7,188 nucleotides of DNA from an uncultured Collinsella sp. Lineage in GTDB: Bacteria > Actinomycetota > Coriobacteriia > Coriobacteriales > Coriobacteriaceae. Position numbers and translations under genes: made by a program. The notes beneath the pieces were generated by a model that saw nothing but the letters and a program-made list of their open reading frames with translations, ran no database searches and was not told where the DNA came from. Every line of letters starts with the position of its first letter. Positions within the stretch are counted from its first letter, which is position 1. Shown in pieces: positions 1 through 6,268 of this stretch. Location of the stretch: NCBI GenBank assembly GCA_900544755.1, contig UQWQ01000094.1, forward strand, positions 1 to 7,188, written 5' to 3'.

Positions 1-210
1 GGTAATGTCCTCGCCCATAAACTTGATGGAGCCGGTCTTGGAACGCAGCAGGCCCGAGACAGTCTTGAGCGTTGTGGACTTGCCGGCACCGTTCGCGCCG
101 ATCAAGGCCACGATCTCACCCTCGTTGACGTTAAAGGAAATGTCCTTGATGGCGTGGATGGCGCCGTACCAGACGTTGATGTTGTAGACGGAAAGCATCG
201 GCTCTGCCAT
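1..210 (-). CDS. livF: Branched-chain amino acid ABC transporter ATP-binding protein LivF (N-terminal part only)
   Basis: This is the first 70 codons of an ABC ATPase; the rest lies beyond the left edge of the window. LivF pairs with LivG on the cytoplasmic face to power branched-chain amino acid import. The protein opens MAEPMLSVYNINVWYGAIHA. Tyr15 sits where the A-loop aromatic stacks on adenine. A perfect Walker A, GANGAGKS, lies at residues 38-45, followed by TTLKTVSGL as is usual in LivF. The Q-loop, signature and Walker B are outside the window. The ATG directly follows the livG stop codon (TAA then ATG, no gap), and its Shine-Dalgarno, GGGGGAG, lies within the last codons of livG, so translation is probably coupled. 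The family call rests on the motif, the N-terminal sequence and its position last in a liv operon. A complete LivF is usually about 235 residues. Confidence 0.93.
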   Translation of the reverse strand, partial: MAEPMLSVYNINVWYGAIHAIKDISFNVNEGEIVALIGANGAGKSTTLKTVSGLLRSKTGSIKFMGEDIT

Positions 211-1071
211 TTAGTTCTCCCCCTTATCCTGCTTGCCCAGATATGCCTCGATAACGGCGTCGTTGTTCTGGATCTCCTCGGCCGTGCCCTTGGCGATGAC
301 CTTACCAAAGTTGAGCACGCAGATGCCCTCGCAGATGTTCATAACGAGCGACATGTCGTGCTCGATAAGCATGATGGCAATGCCAAAGGTGTCGCGGATC
401 TTAACGATGTTCTCCATGAGCTCGGCGGTCTCGGACGGGTTCATGCCGGCGGCAGGCTCGTCGAGCAGCAGTAGCTTGGGGTTGGTGGCAAGCGCGCGGA
501 CGATCTCCAGACGACGCTGAGCGCCGTAAGGCAGCGATCCGGCCTGTTCATTTGCCAAGTGCTCCATGTCAAAAATGGACAGCAACTCCATGGCGCGCTC
601 GTGGGCGGCCTTCTCGTGCTTCCAGTACGTCGGCAGGCGCAGTACGCCCTCAAAGCCGGAGTAACGCTCCTGGTTGTGCAGGCCGACCTTAACGTTATCC
701 TCCACCGTCATGGTGTTGAACAGACGAATGTTCTGGAAGGTACGGGCAATACCCATGCGGTTGACCTGATAGACCGACTTGCCCGAGGTGTCCTCACCGT
801 CGAGCAGGATGGTGCCGTGCGTGGGCTGGTACACCTTGGTGAGCAGGTTGAAGACCGTGGTCTTACCGGCACCGTTAGGGCCGATCAAACCGGCGATCTC
901 GGTCTTACCGATGGTCAGGCTAAAGTCGTCTACTGCCTTAAGGCCGCCAAATTCAATGCCCAAGTGGATGCACTCGAGCGCCGGGCGCTGGCCCAGGTCG
1001 CGATCGGGAACGATGGCGCCAGAAGGATACGGGACCATCTTGCCCTTGTTGAACTCAAACTTACTGGGCAT
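211..1071 (-). CDS. livG: Branched-chain amino acid ABC transporter ATP-binding protein LivG
   Basis: This 286-residue cytoplasmic ATPase is the second nucleotide-binding subunit of the importer. All ABC motifs are intact: Walker A GPNGAGKT (64-71), Q-loop Gln113 in ARTFQNIRLF, signature SLPYGAQRRLEI (179-190), Walker B LLLLDEP (200-206) and the H-loop His238 in IEHDMSLVM. The signature is PYGAQ rather than the general SGGQ, as is normal for LivG. GMNPSET after Walker B is also typical of the family. About 30 extra residues precede the ABC domain, which begins near residue 31, so the N-terminus is slightly long. The ATG at 1071 was chosen because AAGGAGG lies nine bases upstream. An in-frame ATG nine codons further upstream lacks such support. 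The start overlaps the livM stop by 11 bases, which suggests translational coupling; livF follows without a gap. Confidence 0.96.
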   Translation of the reverse strand: MPSKFEFNKGKMVPYPSGAIVPDRDLGQRPALECIHLGIEFGGLKAVDDFSLTIGKTEIAGLIGPNGAGKTTVFNLLTKVYQPTHGTILLDGEDTSGKSVYQVNRMGIARTFQNIRLFNTMTVEDNVKVGLHNQERYSGFEGVLRLPTYWKHEKAAHERAMELLSIFDMEHLANEQAGSLPYGAQRRLEIVRALATNPKLLLLDEPAAGMNPSETAELMENIVKIRDTFGIAIMLIEHDMSLVMNICEGICVLNFGKVIAKGTAEEIQNNDAVIEAYLGKQDKGEN

Positions 1072-2149
1072 CGACTGCCACCTCCTTCTTGGAAGCAAAG
1101 CGGTCCTTAATGCGTGCGAAGAACGCCTTGAGCTGCGGGTTGTTGGTAAAGATCATGACCAGGATCAGCACGATGGCGTAGATGAGCATGCGGTAGTCCG
1201 AGAACTGACGGAGCAGCTCGGGAAGCACCGTGAGCAACGCCGCCGCGATGACGGAGCCGCGCATATTGCCCAGACCGCCCAGGACCACGAATACCAGGAT
1301 GAGGATGGACGTGTTGAAGTCGAACTTGGTGGCGGAAAGCTGCGAGAAGTTACCGCCGAAGAGGGCTCCGGCAGCGCCGGCGAGAGCGGCGGAAACCACG
1401 AAGGCGATCATGCGGTACTCGGTGACGGAGATGCCCACGGACTCGGCAGCGATCTTGTTGTCGCGCACGGCCATAATGGCACGGCCGGTACGGCTGCGAA
1501 CCAGGTTGAGCACGATCACGAGTGCGACCATGACCAGGATGGCACCGGCGAGGAAGGTCGAGTACGTCGACACGCCCGATGCGCCCTGCGCGCCCTTGAT
1601 GATGGCGGTGCCGTCCTCGAGCAGGTGCAGGTCGTCGATCGTGGAGTTACCTGTGATGTTAAAGATCACATGCAGGCCGCGGGAGTCGACGCCCACGATA
1701 AGGCAGGTGACGATCTCTTTGATGATCTCGCCAAAGGCCAGCGTCACGATAGCCAGGTAATCGCCGCTCAGGCGAAGGACCGGGATGCCGATCAAGAAGC
1801 CCAGGATGGCGGCAGCGATGGCACCGACCACGATGCTGATGATCAGGCGCACCGGATCGGAGGGAACGGCGCTCTCCAGCGCGACGGCGGTGACGATTCC
1901 CGTATAGGCACCGACACTCATAAAGCCCGCGTGGCCCAGCGACAAGTCGCCCGCGATGCCGACGACGAGGTTAAGGGAGATAGCCATGACGATATAGGCC
2001 GTGATGGGAACCAGCTGACCGGCGATCATGCGCGGAATCATGTGGTTAGACTGCATAAAGAACACGATGGCGAACGCCACAAGGCACATGGCGTACGTAA
2101 CAAAGTCGTGACGCGTCTGCTTGTCTTTAAGAAACTTCATAACGCTCAC
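1061..2149 (-). CDS. livM: Branched-chain amino acid ABC transporter permease LivM
   Basis: This integral membrane subunit (362 residues from GTG, 359 from the ATG at 2140) forms the import channel with LivH. Long hydrophobic stretches run through the protein. Family landmarks are GDLSLGHAGFMSVGAY (67-82), SGDYLAIVTLAFGEIIKEI (128-146) and the cytoplasmic coupling loop RSRTGRAIMAVRDNKIAAES (218-237), followed by the conserved AFVVSAALAGAAGALFGG. A predicted outer loop near 153-197 is polar and lacks the usual glycine-rich LivM wording. The C-terminus is a basic tail (ARIKDRFASKKE). The GTG directly follows the livH TAG and has AGAAGG five bases upstream. The ATG three codons later has AGGTGA five bases upstream, so either start is possible. 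The stop lies inside the start region of livG. Confidence 0.95.
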   Translation of the reverse strand: MSVMKFLKDKQTRHDFVTYAMCLVAFAIVFFMQSNHMIPRMIAGQLVPITAYIVMAISLNLVVGIAGDLSLGHAGFMSVGAYTGIVTAVALESAVPSDPVRLIISIVVGAIAAAILGFLIGIPVLRLSGDYLAIVTLAFGEIIKEIVTCLIVGVDSRGLHVIFNITGNSTIDDLHLLEDGTAIIKGAQGASGVSTYSTFLAGAILVMVALVIVLNLVRSRTGRAIMAVRDNKIAAESVGISVTEYRMIAFVVSAALAGAAGALFGGNFSQLSATKFDFNTSILILVFVVLGGLGNMRGSVIAAALLTVLPELLRQFSDYRMLIYAIVLILVMIFTNNPQLKAFFARIKDRFASKKEVAVDAQ

Positions 2150-3031
2150 CTACACCTTCTCGGGGACGTACTTGCCCAAGAGGCCGGCAGGCTTGACGAG
2201 CAGGACGATGATCAAAACACCAAAGACGATGGAGTTGGCAAGGCTCGTGGAAATATAAGCCTGTGCCATCGCCTCGATGATACCGATGAGAATGCCACCG
2301 ACAAAGGCACCGGGGATGGAGCCGATGCCACCGAAGACAGCGGCATCGAAGGCCTTGATGCCAGGCATGGCACCCGTCGTGGGCTGCAGCACCGGCGAGT
2401 AGGAGCACAGCAGCACGCCGGCGATGGCGGCAAGGGCGGAGCCGATGGCGAACGTCATCGAGATGGTGCGGTTGACGTTGATGCCCATGAGCTGAGCGGC
2501 GGCCTTGTCCTCGGACACGGCGCGCATGGCTTTGCCCATCTTGGTCTTGCCTGTAAAGAACATCAGGCCGGCCATGATAACCAGGCAGGCGACGATGGTG
2601 ACGAGCGAGACGGCGCTTACGTTGAACTTGGCCAAGAACTCCGGCACCTGGAAGGTGACGAGCGAAGTGAAGTTCTTGGGCGTGGCGCCCCACAGAAGCT
2701 GCGCGGCGTTCTGCAGGAAGTAAGACACGCCGATGGCCGTGATCAGAACGGCCAGAGGGCCTGCTTGGCGCAGCGGCTTGTATGCCAGACCCTCGATGAG
2801 AACACCGAGAACCGTGCAGACCACACAAGAGAGAATTACAGATGCCCAGCCCGGGAGGCCGAGATACGACGTGGCGCAGAACGAGACATAGGCACCGACC
2901 ATGATGACGTCGCCGTGAGCGAAGTTGAGCATCTTGGCGATACCGTAAACCATGGTGTAGCCCAACGCGATGATGGCGTAGACGCTGCCCATGGACAGGC
3001 CGTTGACCAGGTATTGAATAAAGACCGTCAT
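2150..3031 (-). CDS. livH: Branched-chain amino acid ABC transporter permease LivH
   Basis: This is the 293-residue membrane partner of LivM. Recognisable LivH features are the opening FIQYLVNGLSMGSVYAIIAL, NFAHGDVIMVGAY (36-48), the cytoplasmic segment TKMGKAMRAVSEDKAAAQLM (163-182), and AMPGIKAFDAAVFGGIGSIP with its GAFVGG continuation (221-246). Several hydrophobic helices separate these, as in an inner-membrane permease. The start at 3031 was chosen because AAAGGGGG lies about nine bases upstream. The ATG at 3040 would sit directly on that sequence, and the open frame back to 3124 gives non-membrane residues unlike the family and would begin inside an RNA hairpin. The length matches the family. 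The stop directly abuts the livM GTG. The 139-nt gap to livJ upstream holds two hairpins. Confidence 0.95.
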   Translation of the reverse strand: MTVFIQYLVNGLSMGSVYAIIALGYTMVYGIAKMLNFAHGDVIMVGAYVSFCATSYLGLPGWASVILSCVVCTVLGVLIEGLAYKPLRQAGPLAVLITAIGVSYFLQNAAQLLWGATPKNFTSLVTFQVPEFLAKFNVSAVSLVTIVACLVIMAGLMFFTGKTKMGKAMRAVSEDKAAAQLMGINVNRTISMTFAIGSALAAIAGVLLCSYSPVLQPTTGAMPGIKAFDAAVFGGIGSIPGAFVGGILIGIIEAMAQAYISTSLANSIVFGVLIIVLLVKPAGLLGKYVPEKV

Positions 3032-3077
3032 GTTCCACATCCCCCTTTCGAATAGGTTTCCAGTTGATGTATGAAAC

Positions 3078-3097
3078 AGGGACGTTACGTTGTCCCT
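3078..3097 (-). promoter_or_regulatory. Small hairpin in the livJ-livH spacer
   Basis: AGGGAC and GTCCCT form a 6-bp perfect stem around an 8-base loop, 46 bases before the livH start codon. It has no following U-run, so it is not a Rho-independent terminator. It could affect livH translation or mRNA processing. A stem this short could also arise by chance. Confidence 0.35.
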
Positions 3098-3107
3098 AGA
3101 TACCAAG

Positions 3108-3139
3108 CAAGCAGGGAAGGCCAAAACCTCCCCTGCTTG
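3108..3139 (-). promoter_or_regulatory. Strong intercistronic hairpin between livJ and livH
   Basis: The arms at 3127-3139 and 3108-3120 pair over 13 positions around a 6-base loop (TTTTGG on the minus strand). On the minus-strand RNA all 13 positions pair, with one G-U wobble; on the plus strand the same position is an A-C mismatch. The structure therefore belongs to the liv transcript. It starts 31 bases after the livJ stop. The sequence after it (CTTGGTATCTAGGG) has no U-tract, so it is a poor intrinsic terminator. It more likely protects the 3' end of a livJ-only mRNA, or marks partial termination or processing, letting the binding protein be made in excess over the membrane complex. That role is inferred. 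Confidence 0.7.
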
Positions 3140-3170
3140 GGATCAAAACCGCTCTATATAAGGCGGCAAA

Positions 3171-4358
3171 TTAAGCCTGTACGTACTTGCCGTCGGTGAT
3201 GACGTACGCAGTCGGGTCCTTCTGGACCTGGCCCTTATCGTTCCAGGTGAGCTTGCCGGTCAGGCCGTCAACGGTAATGTTGCGCATGGCCTCGGGCAGC
3301 TTCTCGGCGACTTCGGTCGGATCGGCATCGACGCCAAGGCCGGCCTCCTTGAGGGCCTCGGCCACAGCATGCACGCCGTCGTAGGCGTCAGCGGCAAACT
3401 GGTCGGGGGTATCGCCGTACTTATCCTTGTAGGCGTTGACGAAGTCGGCGTTCTTCTCGTCGTCGGCGGAGAACGGGGTCATAAGCAGCAGGCCCTCGGC
3501 AAGAGAGGTATCGAAGCCCTCCACGCCCAGGATGCCGTCCATGCCGTCGCAGCCCATCATCTTGACGTCGTAGCCCATGTCCTTGGCGTTCTTGAGCAGG
3601 ACGGAGGCCGGGGTGTAGTAGATCGGCGCGAAGATCATGGTGGCGCCGGCCTGCTTGGCCTTGGTCAGCTGGTTGGTAAAGCTCGTGGCGGAGTCGTCCT
3701 TAAAGGTCTCCTCGTCGACAATCTCGAGCTTGGATTCAGCAGCCTGGGCCTTAAAGGCATCCGCGACACCCGAAGAATAAGCGTCGCCAGAGTTATAGAA
3801 CAGCACGAACTTCTCGTCCGCATACTTCTCTGCCAGGAACTTAGCAGCGTTGACGCCCTGGTTGGGGTCGGTAAAGCAAACCTGGAAGACGCAATCCTTG
3901 CCGTCAGTGACGTCCTCGGAAGACGCGGACGGGGTGATCATGAACGTCTTGGGGTCGTTACCGCACTCGGCGGCAACGGCAACCGACGCACCCGTGGTGG
4001 TCGGGCCGACGAGGGCCTGCATGCCCCAGTCGAGCAGGGTGTTGAAGGCGTTAACGGCCTTCTCGCCGTCGGCCTGGTCGTCCTCGGCCTTGCTGACAAG
4101 CGGCAGCTCCTTGGTCGAGAAATCCTTGCAGCCAAGCTCGACGCCCTGGGTAACGGACTTGCCATACGACGCGGCGGCACCGGTCAGCGGGCCGATGGTG
4201 CCGATCTTAAACGAAGCGTCGCTCGAAGCGGAACCGCTGTCGCCGCCGTTGGAGGAGCAGCCAGCTAGAATGGACATTGCCCCCAGACCTGCTGCGCTCG
4301 CGATAACGCTCCTGCGATTCATAACAGGGTTCAATGACTTACCGGTGAGGCTCGACAT
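3171..4358 (-). CDS. livJ: Branched-chain amino acid ABC transporter substrate-binding lipoprotein (LivJ/LivK type)
   Basis: This 395-residue extracytoplasmic receptor captures the amino acid and delivers it to LivHM. The signal peptide has two arginines (NRRSVIA, Arg15-Arg16), a hydrophobic core and a lipobox, LAGC, with Cys34 as the predicted lipidated residue. A Ser/Gly-rich linker follows (35-48). The mature part reads as a type 1 periplasmic-binding fold: FKIGTIGPLTGAAASYGKS near 50-68, the ligand-site-like ALVGPTTTGASVAVAA (115-130), ITPSASSED (141-149), and QFAADAYDGVHAVAEAL (320-336) near the C-terminus. The ATG at 4358 has AGGAG six bases upstream; the in-frame ATG at 4322 has no such site. 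It is the first gene of the liv cluster. Ligand preference among Leu, Ile and Val, or another amide ligand, cannot be read from sequence alone. The name livJ is by family and position; livK is equally fair. Confidence 0.93.
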   Translation of the reverse strand: MSSLTGKSLNPVMNRRSVIASAAGLGAMSILAGCSSNGGDSGSASSDASFKIGTIGPLTGAAASYGKSVTQGVELGCKDFSTKELPLVSKAEDDQADGEKAVNAFNTLLDWGMQALVGPTTTGASVAVAAECGNDPKTFMITPSASSEDVTDGKDCVFQVCFTDPNQGVNAAKFLAEKYADEKFVLFYNSGDAYSSGVADAFKAQAAESKLEIVDEETFKDDSATSFTNQLTKAKQAGATMIFAPIYYTPASVLLKNAKDMGYDVKMMGCDGMDGILGVEGFDTSLAEGLLLMTPFSADDEKNADFVNAYKDKYGDTPDQFAADAYDGVHAVAEALKEAGLGVDADPTEVAEKLPEAMRNITVDGLTGKLTWNDKGQVQKDPTAYVITDGKYVQA

Positions 4359-4379
4359 GCGGCTCTCCTCTCAAATCTC

Positions 4380-4425
4380 GTCGGGTTTTGGCTGCCCGAC
4401 AGGCCATCCTTCGCCGTGTTCGGCG
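4380..4425 (-). promoter_or_regulatory. Two leader hairpins just upstream of the livJ ribosome binding site
   Basis: On the minus-strand RNA, CGCCG-AACA-CGGCG (4412-4425) is a 5-bp tetraloop hairpin. GTCGGG and CCCGAC (4380-4400) form a 6-bp stem with a 9-base loop. The second ends only a few bases before the Shine-Dalgarno (GAGAGGAG) of livJ. A competing weaker pairing, CTG with CAG plus flanking GG-CC, uses the left arm of the second hairpin, so two alternative folds are possible. Neither stem is followed by a U-run, so any effect would be on translation or RNA stability rather than intrinsic termination. This is inferred from pairing only. Confidence 0.4.
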
Positions 4426-4453
4426 TTCGCAAAATAGTAGACGCTTTAGTTAG

Positions 4454-4480
4454 GAAAAGTGGCGATTATTTCAACTTTTC
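4454..4480. promoter_or_regulatory. Inverted repeat, possible operator upstream of livJ
   Basis: GAAAAGT (4454-4460) and ACTTTTC (4474-4480) are perfect 7-bp inverted arms with a 13-base spacer. The arm centres are 20 bp apart, close to two helical turns, as is common for dimeric regulators binding one DNA face. A weaker dyad, TGGAT and ATCCA, lies at 4483-4502. The base composition is AT-rich, so chance occurrence is possible. No known regulator motif is recognised. Confidence 0.35.
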
Positions 4481-4491
4481 TTTGGATTTGT

Positions 4492-4602
4492 TCATTTATC
4501 CATAGTTCTGCGTATTCCTACTACTTTATGCAGTAATGCCACTTTATTATGTAAAAGTAATGTTTCCATTCTGTTACAAGCGTTCCCGCTCTCAATAAAC
4601 AT
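4492..4602 (-). CDS. Putative 36-residue leader peptide rich in branched-chain residues
   Basis: This small ORF, upstream of livJ and on the same strand, starts at the ATG at 4602 and stops with TGA. The start is preceded by AAAGGGGG four bases away; livH also uses a run of five G as its likely Shine-Dalgarno. Residues 15-30 read LLLHNKVALLHKVVGI: five Leu, three Val and one Ile out of sixteen. Many are A/T-ending codons (TTA, CTT, GTA, ATA), which the neighbouring GC-rich genes seem to use sparingly. That is what an attenuation leader sensing charged Leu/Val/Ile tRNA would look like. Against this, the region is AT-rich, which favours such codons anyway. No terminator/antiterminator pair is evident between it and livJ, and a competing promoter candidate lies inside the ORF. 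It is not a known named gene. Confidence 0.35.
   Translation of the reverse strand: MFIESGNACNRMETLLLHNKVALLHKVVGIRRTMDK
4568..4595 (-). promoter_or_regulatory. Candidate livJ promoter
   Basis: On the minus strand, TTGAGA (4590-4595, 5 of 6 to TTGACA) is followed after 16 bases by CAGAAT (4568-4573, 4 of 6 to TATAAT). It would give a transcript with a leader of roughly 200 bases before livJ. It sits at the edge of the AT-rich segment. A CATAAT further downstream (4546-4551) is a better -10 but has no good -35. If this promoter is the only one, the short ORF starting at 4602 could not be translated from its first ATG. Confidence 0.3.
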
Positions 4603-4787
4603 GGTGCCCCCTTTTTTTCGCTGGCCGCGACGCGTCCGTCTTGCGGTACAGGGCAAACCTTATGGCGCAAACGTTGACAGTTTGTTACGGGAGTTCGTTT
4701 GTAGCGAGCGTGTTTCCAATATTTCCGCAGCGTTTCGGGGGTAGCGTTTTGCACAGCTCCGGCTGCCTGGCAAGCACGCGCCCGCAC

Positions 4788-4816
4788 TTCACGCTAGAAT
4801 GCACTCAACCTATAAG
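4788..4816 (+). promoter_or_regulatory. Candidate hom promoter
   Basis: TTCACG (4788-4793, 4 of 6 to TTGACA) and TATAAG (4811-4816, 5 of 6 to TATAAT) are separated by 17 bases. Transcription would begin near 4823 and give a leader of about 30 bases, too short for a T-box or riboswitch. An overlapping TAGAAT at 4795-4800 is an alternative -10 without a good -35. The AAGGAG at 4843-4848 then serves as the ribosome binding site. Confidence 0.45.
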
Positions 4817-4854
4817 CGGTTAATCCATCCATAAGATGCACGAAGGAGCTATCT

Positions 4855-6198
4855 ATGAGCGAACCCCTGCGCACCGTGAACGTCGGTCTGATCGGCCTGG
4901 GAACCGTCGGCGGCGGCGTGGCCCGTCTGATCAAGAGCCACCACGATGAGTACCTGGCAGCCTACGGCATCGACCTTAAGCTGACCCGCGCCTGCGCGCT
5001 TGCTTGGGAGCAGGCCGAGGCAGCCGGCATTGAGCGCGAGGCCTTCACGAGCGACTGGCACGACGTCGTCACCGACCCCGCCATCGACATCGTCGTCGAG
5101 CTGATCGGCGGCGAGCACCCCGCAACCGAGATCTTCACCACCGCCTTTGAGCACGGCAAGCATGTCGTCTCTGCCAACAAGGCCCTGCTGGGCCGTCACG
5201 TCGAAACGCTTGCCGAGAAGGCGCGCGCGTGCGGCGTGCAGATTAAGTGCGAGGCCAGCTGCGGCGGCGGCATCCCCATCGTCAGCACGCTTGAGCACGA
5301 CCTGGTGGGCAACAAGATCCTGACCATCGCCGGCATCCTCAACGGCACCACCAACTACATCCTGTCGCGCATGGACGCCGAGGGCGCCGATTACGCCGAT
5401 GTGCTCGCCGACGCACAGGCCAAGGGCTATGCCGAGGCCAACCCGTCCGCAGACGTCGACGGCTTCGACGCCGCCAGCAAGACTGCAATCCTCGCCTCCA
5501 TCGGCTTTGGCACCCGCGTGACCACCGACGATGTGTACCAGCAGGGTATCCGCACCATCGGCGCCGAGGACATCACCCAGGCCCGCGAGCTCGGCTACAC
5601 CATTAAGCTGCTGGGCATCGCCCGCAACACCGACGCCGGCGTCGACGTCCGCGTGCATCCCACGCTGATCCCCGCCGACCACATGCTTGCCAAGGTCAAC
5701 GGCGCCATGAACGCTGTCTACGTGGTGGGCGACGCCGTGGGCGAGGCCATGTTCTACGGTGCCGGCGCAGGCTCCTTCCCCACCGCGAGCGCCGTCGTGG
5801 GCGATATCCTGTCGCTCTCCGAGCAGATCAGCCGCGGCGTGGCTCCGCTGCCCGAGATTGAGCCCTATGGCCACAACCTCGCCTTTAAGCCCATGGACGA
5901 GCTCCAGACCAAGTACTATGTGCGCCTGAAGGTCGCCGACCGCGTGGGCGCCCTGTCCGAGACGGTCGATATCTTTGCCAAGCACAACATCTCGATCTCG
6001 CTCATCAATCAGGTCGAGGATGGCAAGTCGGGCGTCAGCGATGCCTGCTCGGTCATCTTCCTGACGCACCGCGCGCTCGAGAAGGACGTCCAGGCTGCCG
6101 CCGCCGAGCTTGCCAGCGTCGACTGCGTGGCCGAGGTCGCCAACGTCCTGCGCATCGAGGACGTCGAGGCTTGGACCGAAGGCGTCATGGCCAACTAA
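4855..6198 (+). CDS. hom: Homoserine dehydrogenase (with C-terminal ACT domain)
   Basis: This 447-residue cytoplasmic enzyme reduces aspartate-4-semialdehyde to homoserine with NAD(P)H, the branch step toward threonine, methionine and, through threonine, isoleucine. The N-terminal Rossmann motif is VGLIGLGTVGGG in essence (GLGTVG at 14-19). SANKALL (107-112) carries the conserved Lys109. KCEASCGGGIPIV (131-143) and NGTTNYIL (163-170) follow. The family signature region GYAEANPSADVDGFDAASK (191-209) supplies Glu194, Asp205 and Lys209, which match the catalytic or substrate-contact residues of the yeast enzyme. An ACT domain spans about 353-430 (YYVRLKVADRVGALSETVDI), as in the monofunctional Gram-positive form; such domains usually mediate threonine feedback. 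There is no aspartokinase fusion. The ATG has AAGGAG six bases upstream. The length is normal. A strong terminator follows, and no thrB or thrC is seen next to it. Confidence 0.97.
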   Translation: MSEPLRTVNVGLIGLGTVGGGVARLIKSHHDEYLAAYGIDLKLTRACALAWEQAEAAGIEREAFTSDWHDVVTDPAIDIVVELIGGEHPATEIFTTAFEHGKHVVSANKALLGRHVETLAEKARACGVQIKCEASCGGGIPIVSTLEHDLVGNKILTIAGILNGTTNYILSRMDAEGADYADVLADAQAKGYAEANPSADVDGFDAASKTAILASIGFGTRVTTDDVYQQGIRTIGAEDITQARELGYTIKLLGIARNTDAGVDVRVHPTLIPADHMLAKVNGAMNAVYVVGDAVGEAMFYGAGAGSFPTASAVVGDILSLSEQISRGVAPLPEIEPYGHNLAFKPMDELQTKYYVRLKVADRVGALSETVDIFAKHNISISLINQVEDGKSGVSDACSVIFLTHRALEKDVQAAAAELASVDCVAEVANVLRIEDVEAWTEGVMAN

Positions 6199-6228
6199 TT
6201 CGGTCTTCGCTTTACGGCATATTGCGTG

Positions 6229-6268
6229 AGGGGCTCTCGTCCAGCAGTGGACGAGAGCCCCTTTGCTT
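6229..6268 (+). terminator. Rho-independent terminator of hom
   Basis: A perfect 15-bp stem (arms 6229-6243 and 6248-6262, starting AGGGGCTCTCG) closes a GCAG tetraloop and is followed by TTTGCTT. It begins 31 bases after the hom stop. The stem is very GC-rich, and the U-tract is short and interrupted, but the stem length compensates. It separates hom from the next gene, so that gene probably has its own promoter. Confidence 0.88.

Larger units (their letters stand above)
4359..4854. other. Divergent intergenic control region between livJ and hom
   Basis: These 496 bases lie between two genes that read away from each other. The livJ half (about 4430-4575) is much more AT-rich than anything else in the window. 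It contains inverted repeats, several AAAGT/ACTTT pentamers and a short Leu/Val-rich ORF. The hom half is GC-rich and holds the hom promoter candidate. A perfect TTGACA occurs at 4674-4679, but I see no acceptable -10 at 16-18 bases from it. I see no tRNA, T-box, recognisable riboswitch or longer gene here. Confidence 0.7.

Noticed and set aside
1072..1098. Longer livG start
   Set aside because: The AAGGAGG lies inside this stretch and is placed for the ATG at 1071.
779..3055. 758-codon plus-strand open frame across livG, livM and livH
   Set aside because: It is antisense to three clearly conserved genes. The product is low-complexity and Asp/His/Gly-rich with no domain, a typical shadow of GC-biased codon use.
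3032..3124. N-terminal extension of livH
   Set aside because: The added residues are unlike LivH, the start would lie inside the intercistronic hairpin, and the Shine-Dalgarno fits the ATG at 3031.
4607..4618. C5T7 run as a terminator tail
   Set aside because: No stem precedes it on the plus strand and no plus-strand gene ends there. On the minus strand it reads as the purine-rich sequence before the short ORF.
4674..4679. Perfect TTGACA as a hom promoter -35
   Set aside because: No hexamer resembling TATAAT occurs 16-18 bases downstream, and it is about 175 bases from the gene; the pair at 4788-4816 fits better.
4521..4787. 88-codon minus-strand open frame in the intergenic region
   Set aside because: It has no ribosome binding site, no recognisable domain and mixed composition; it overlaps the better short ORF in another frame.
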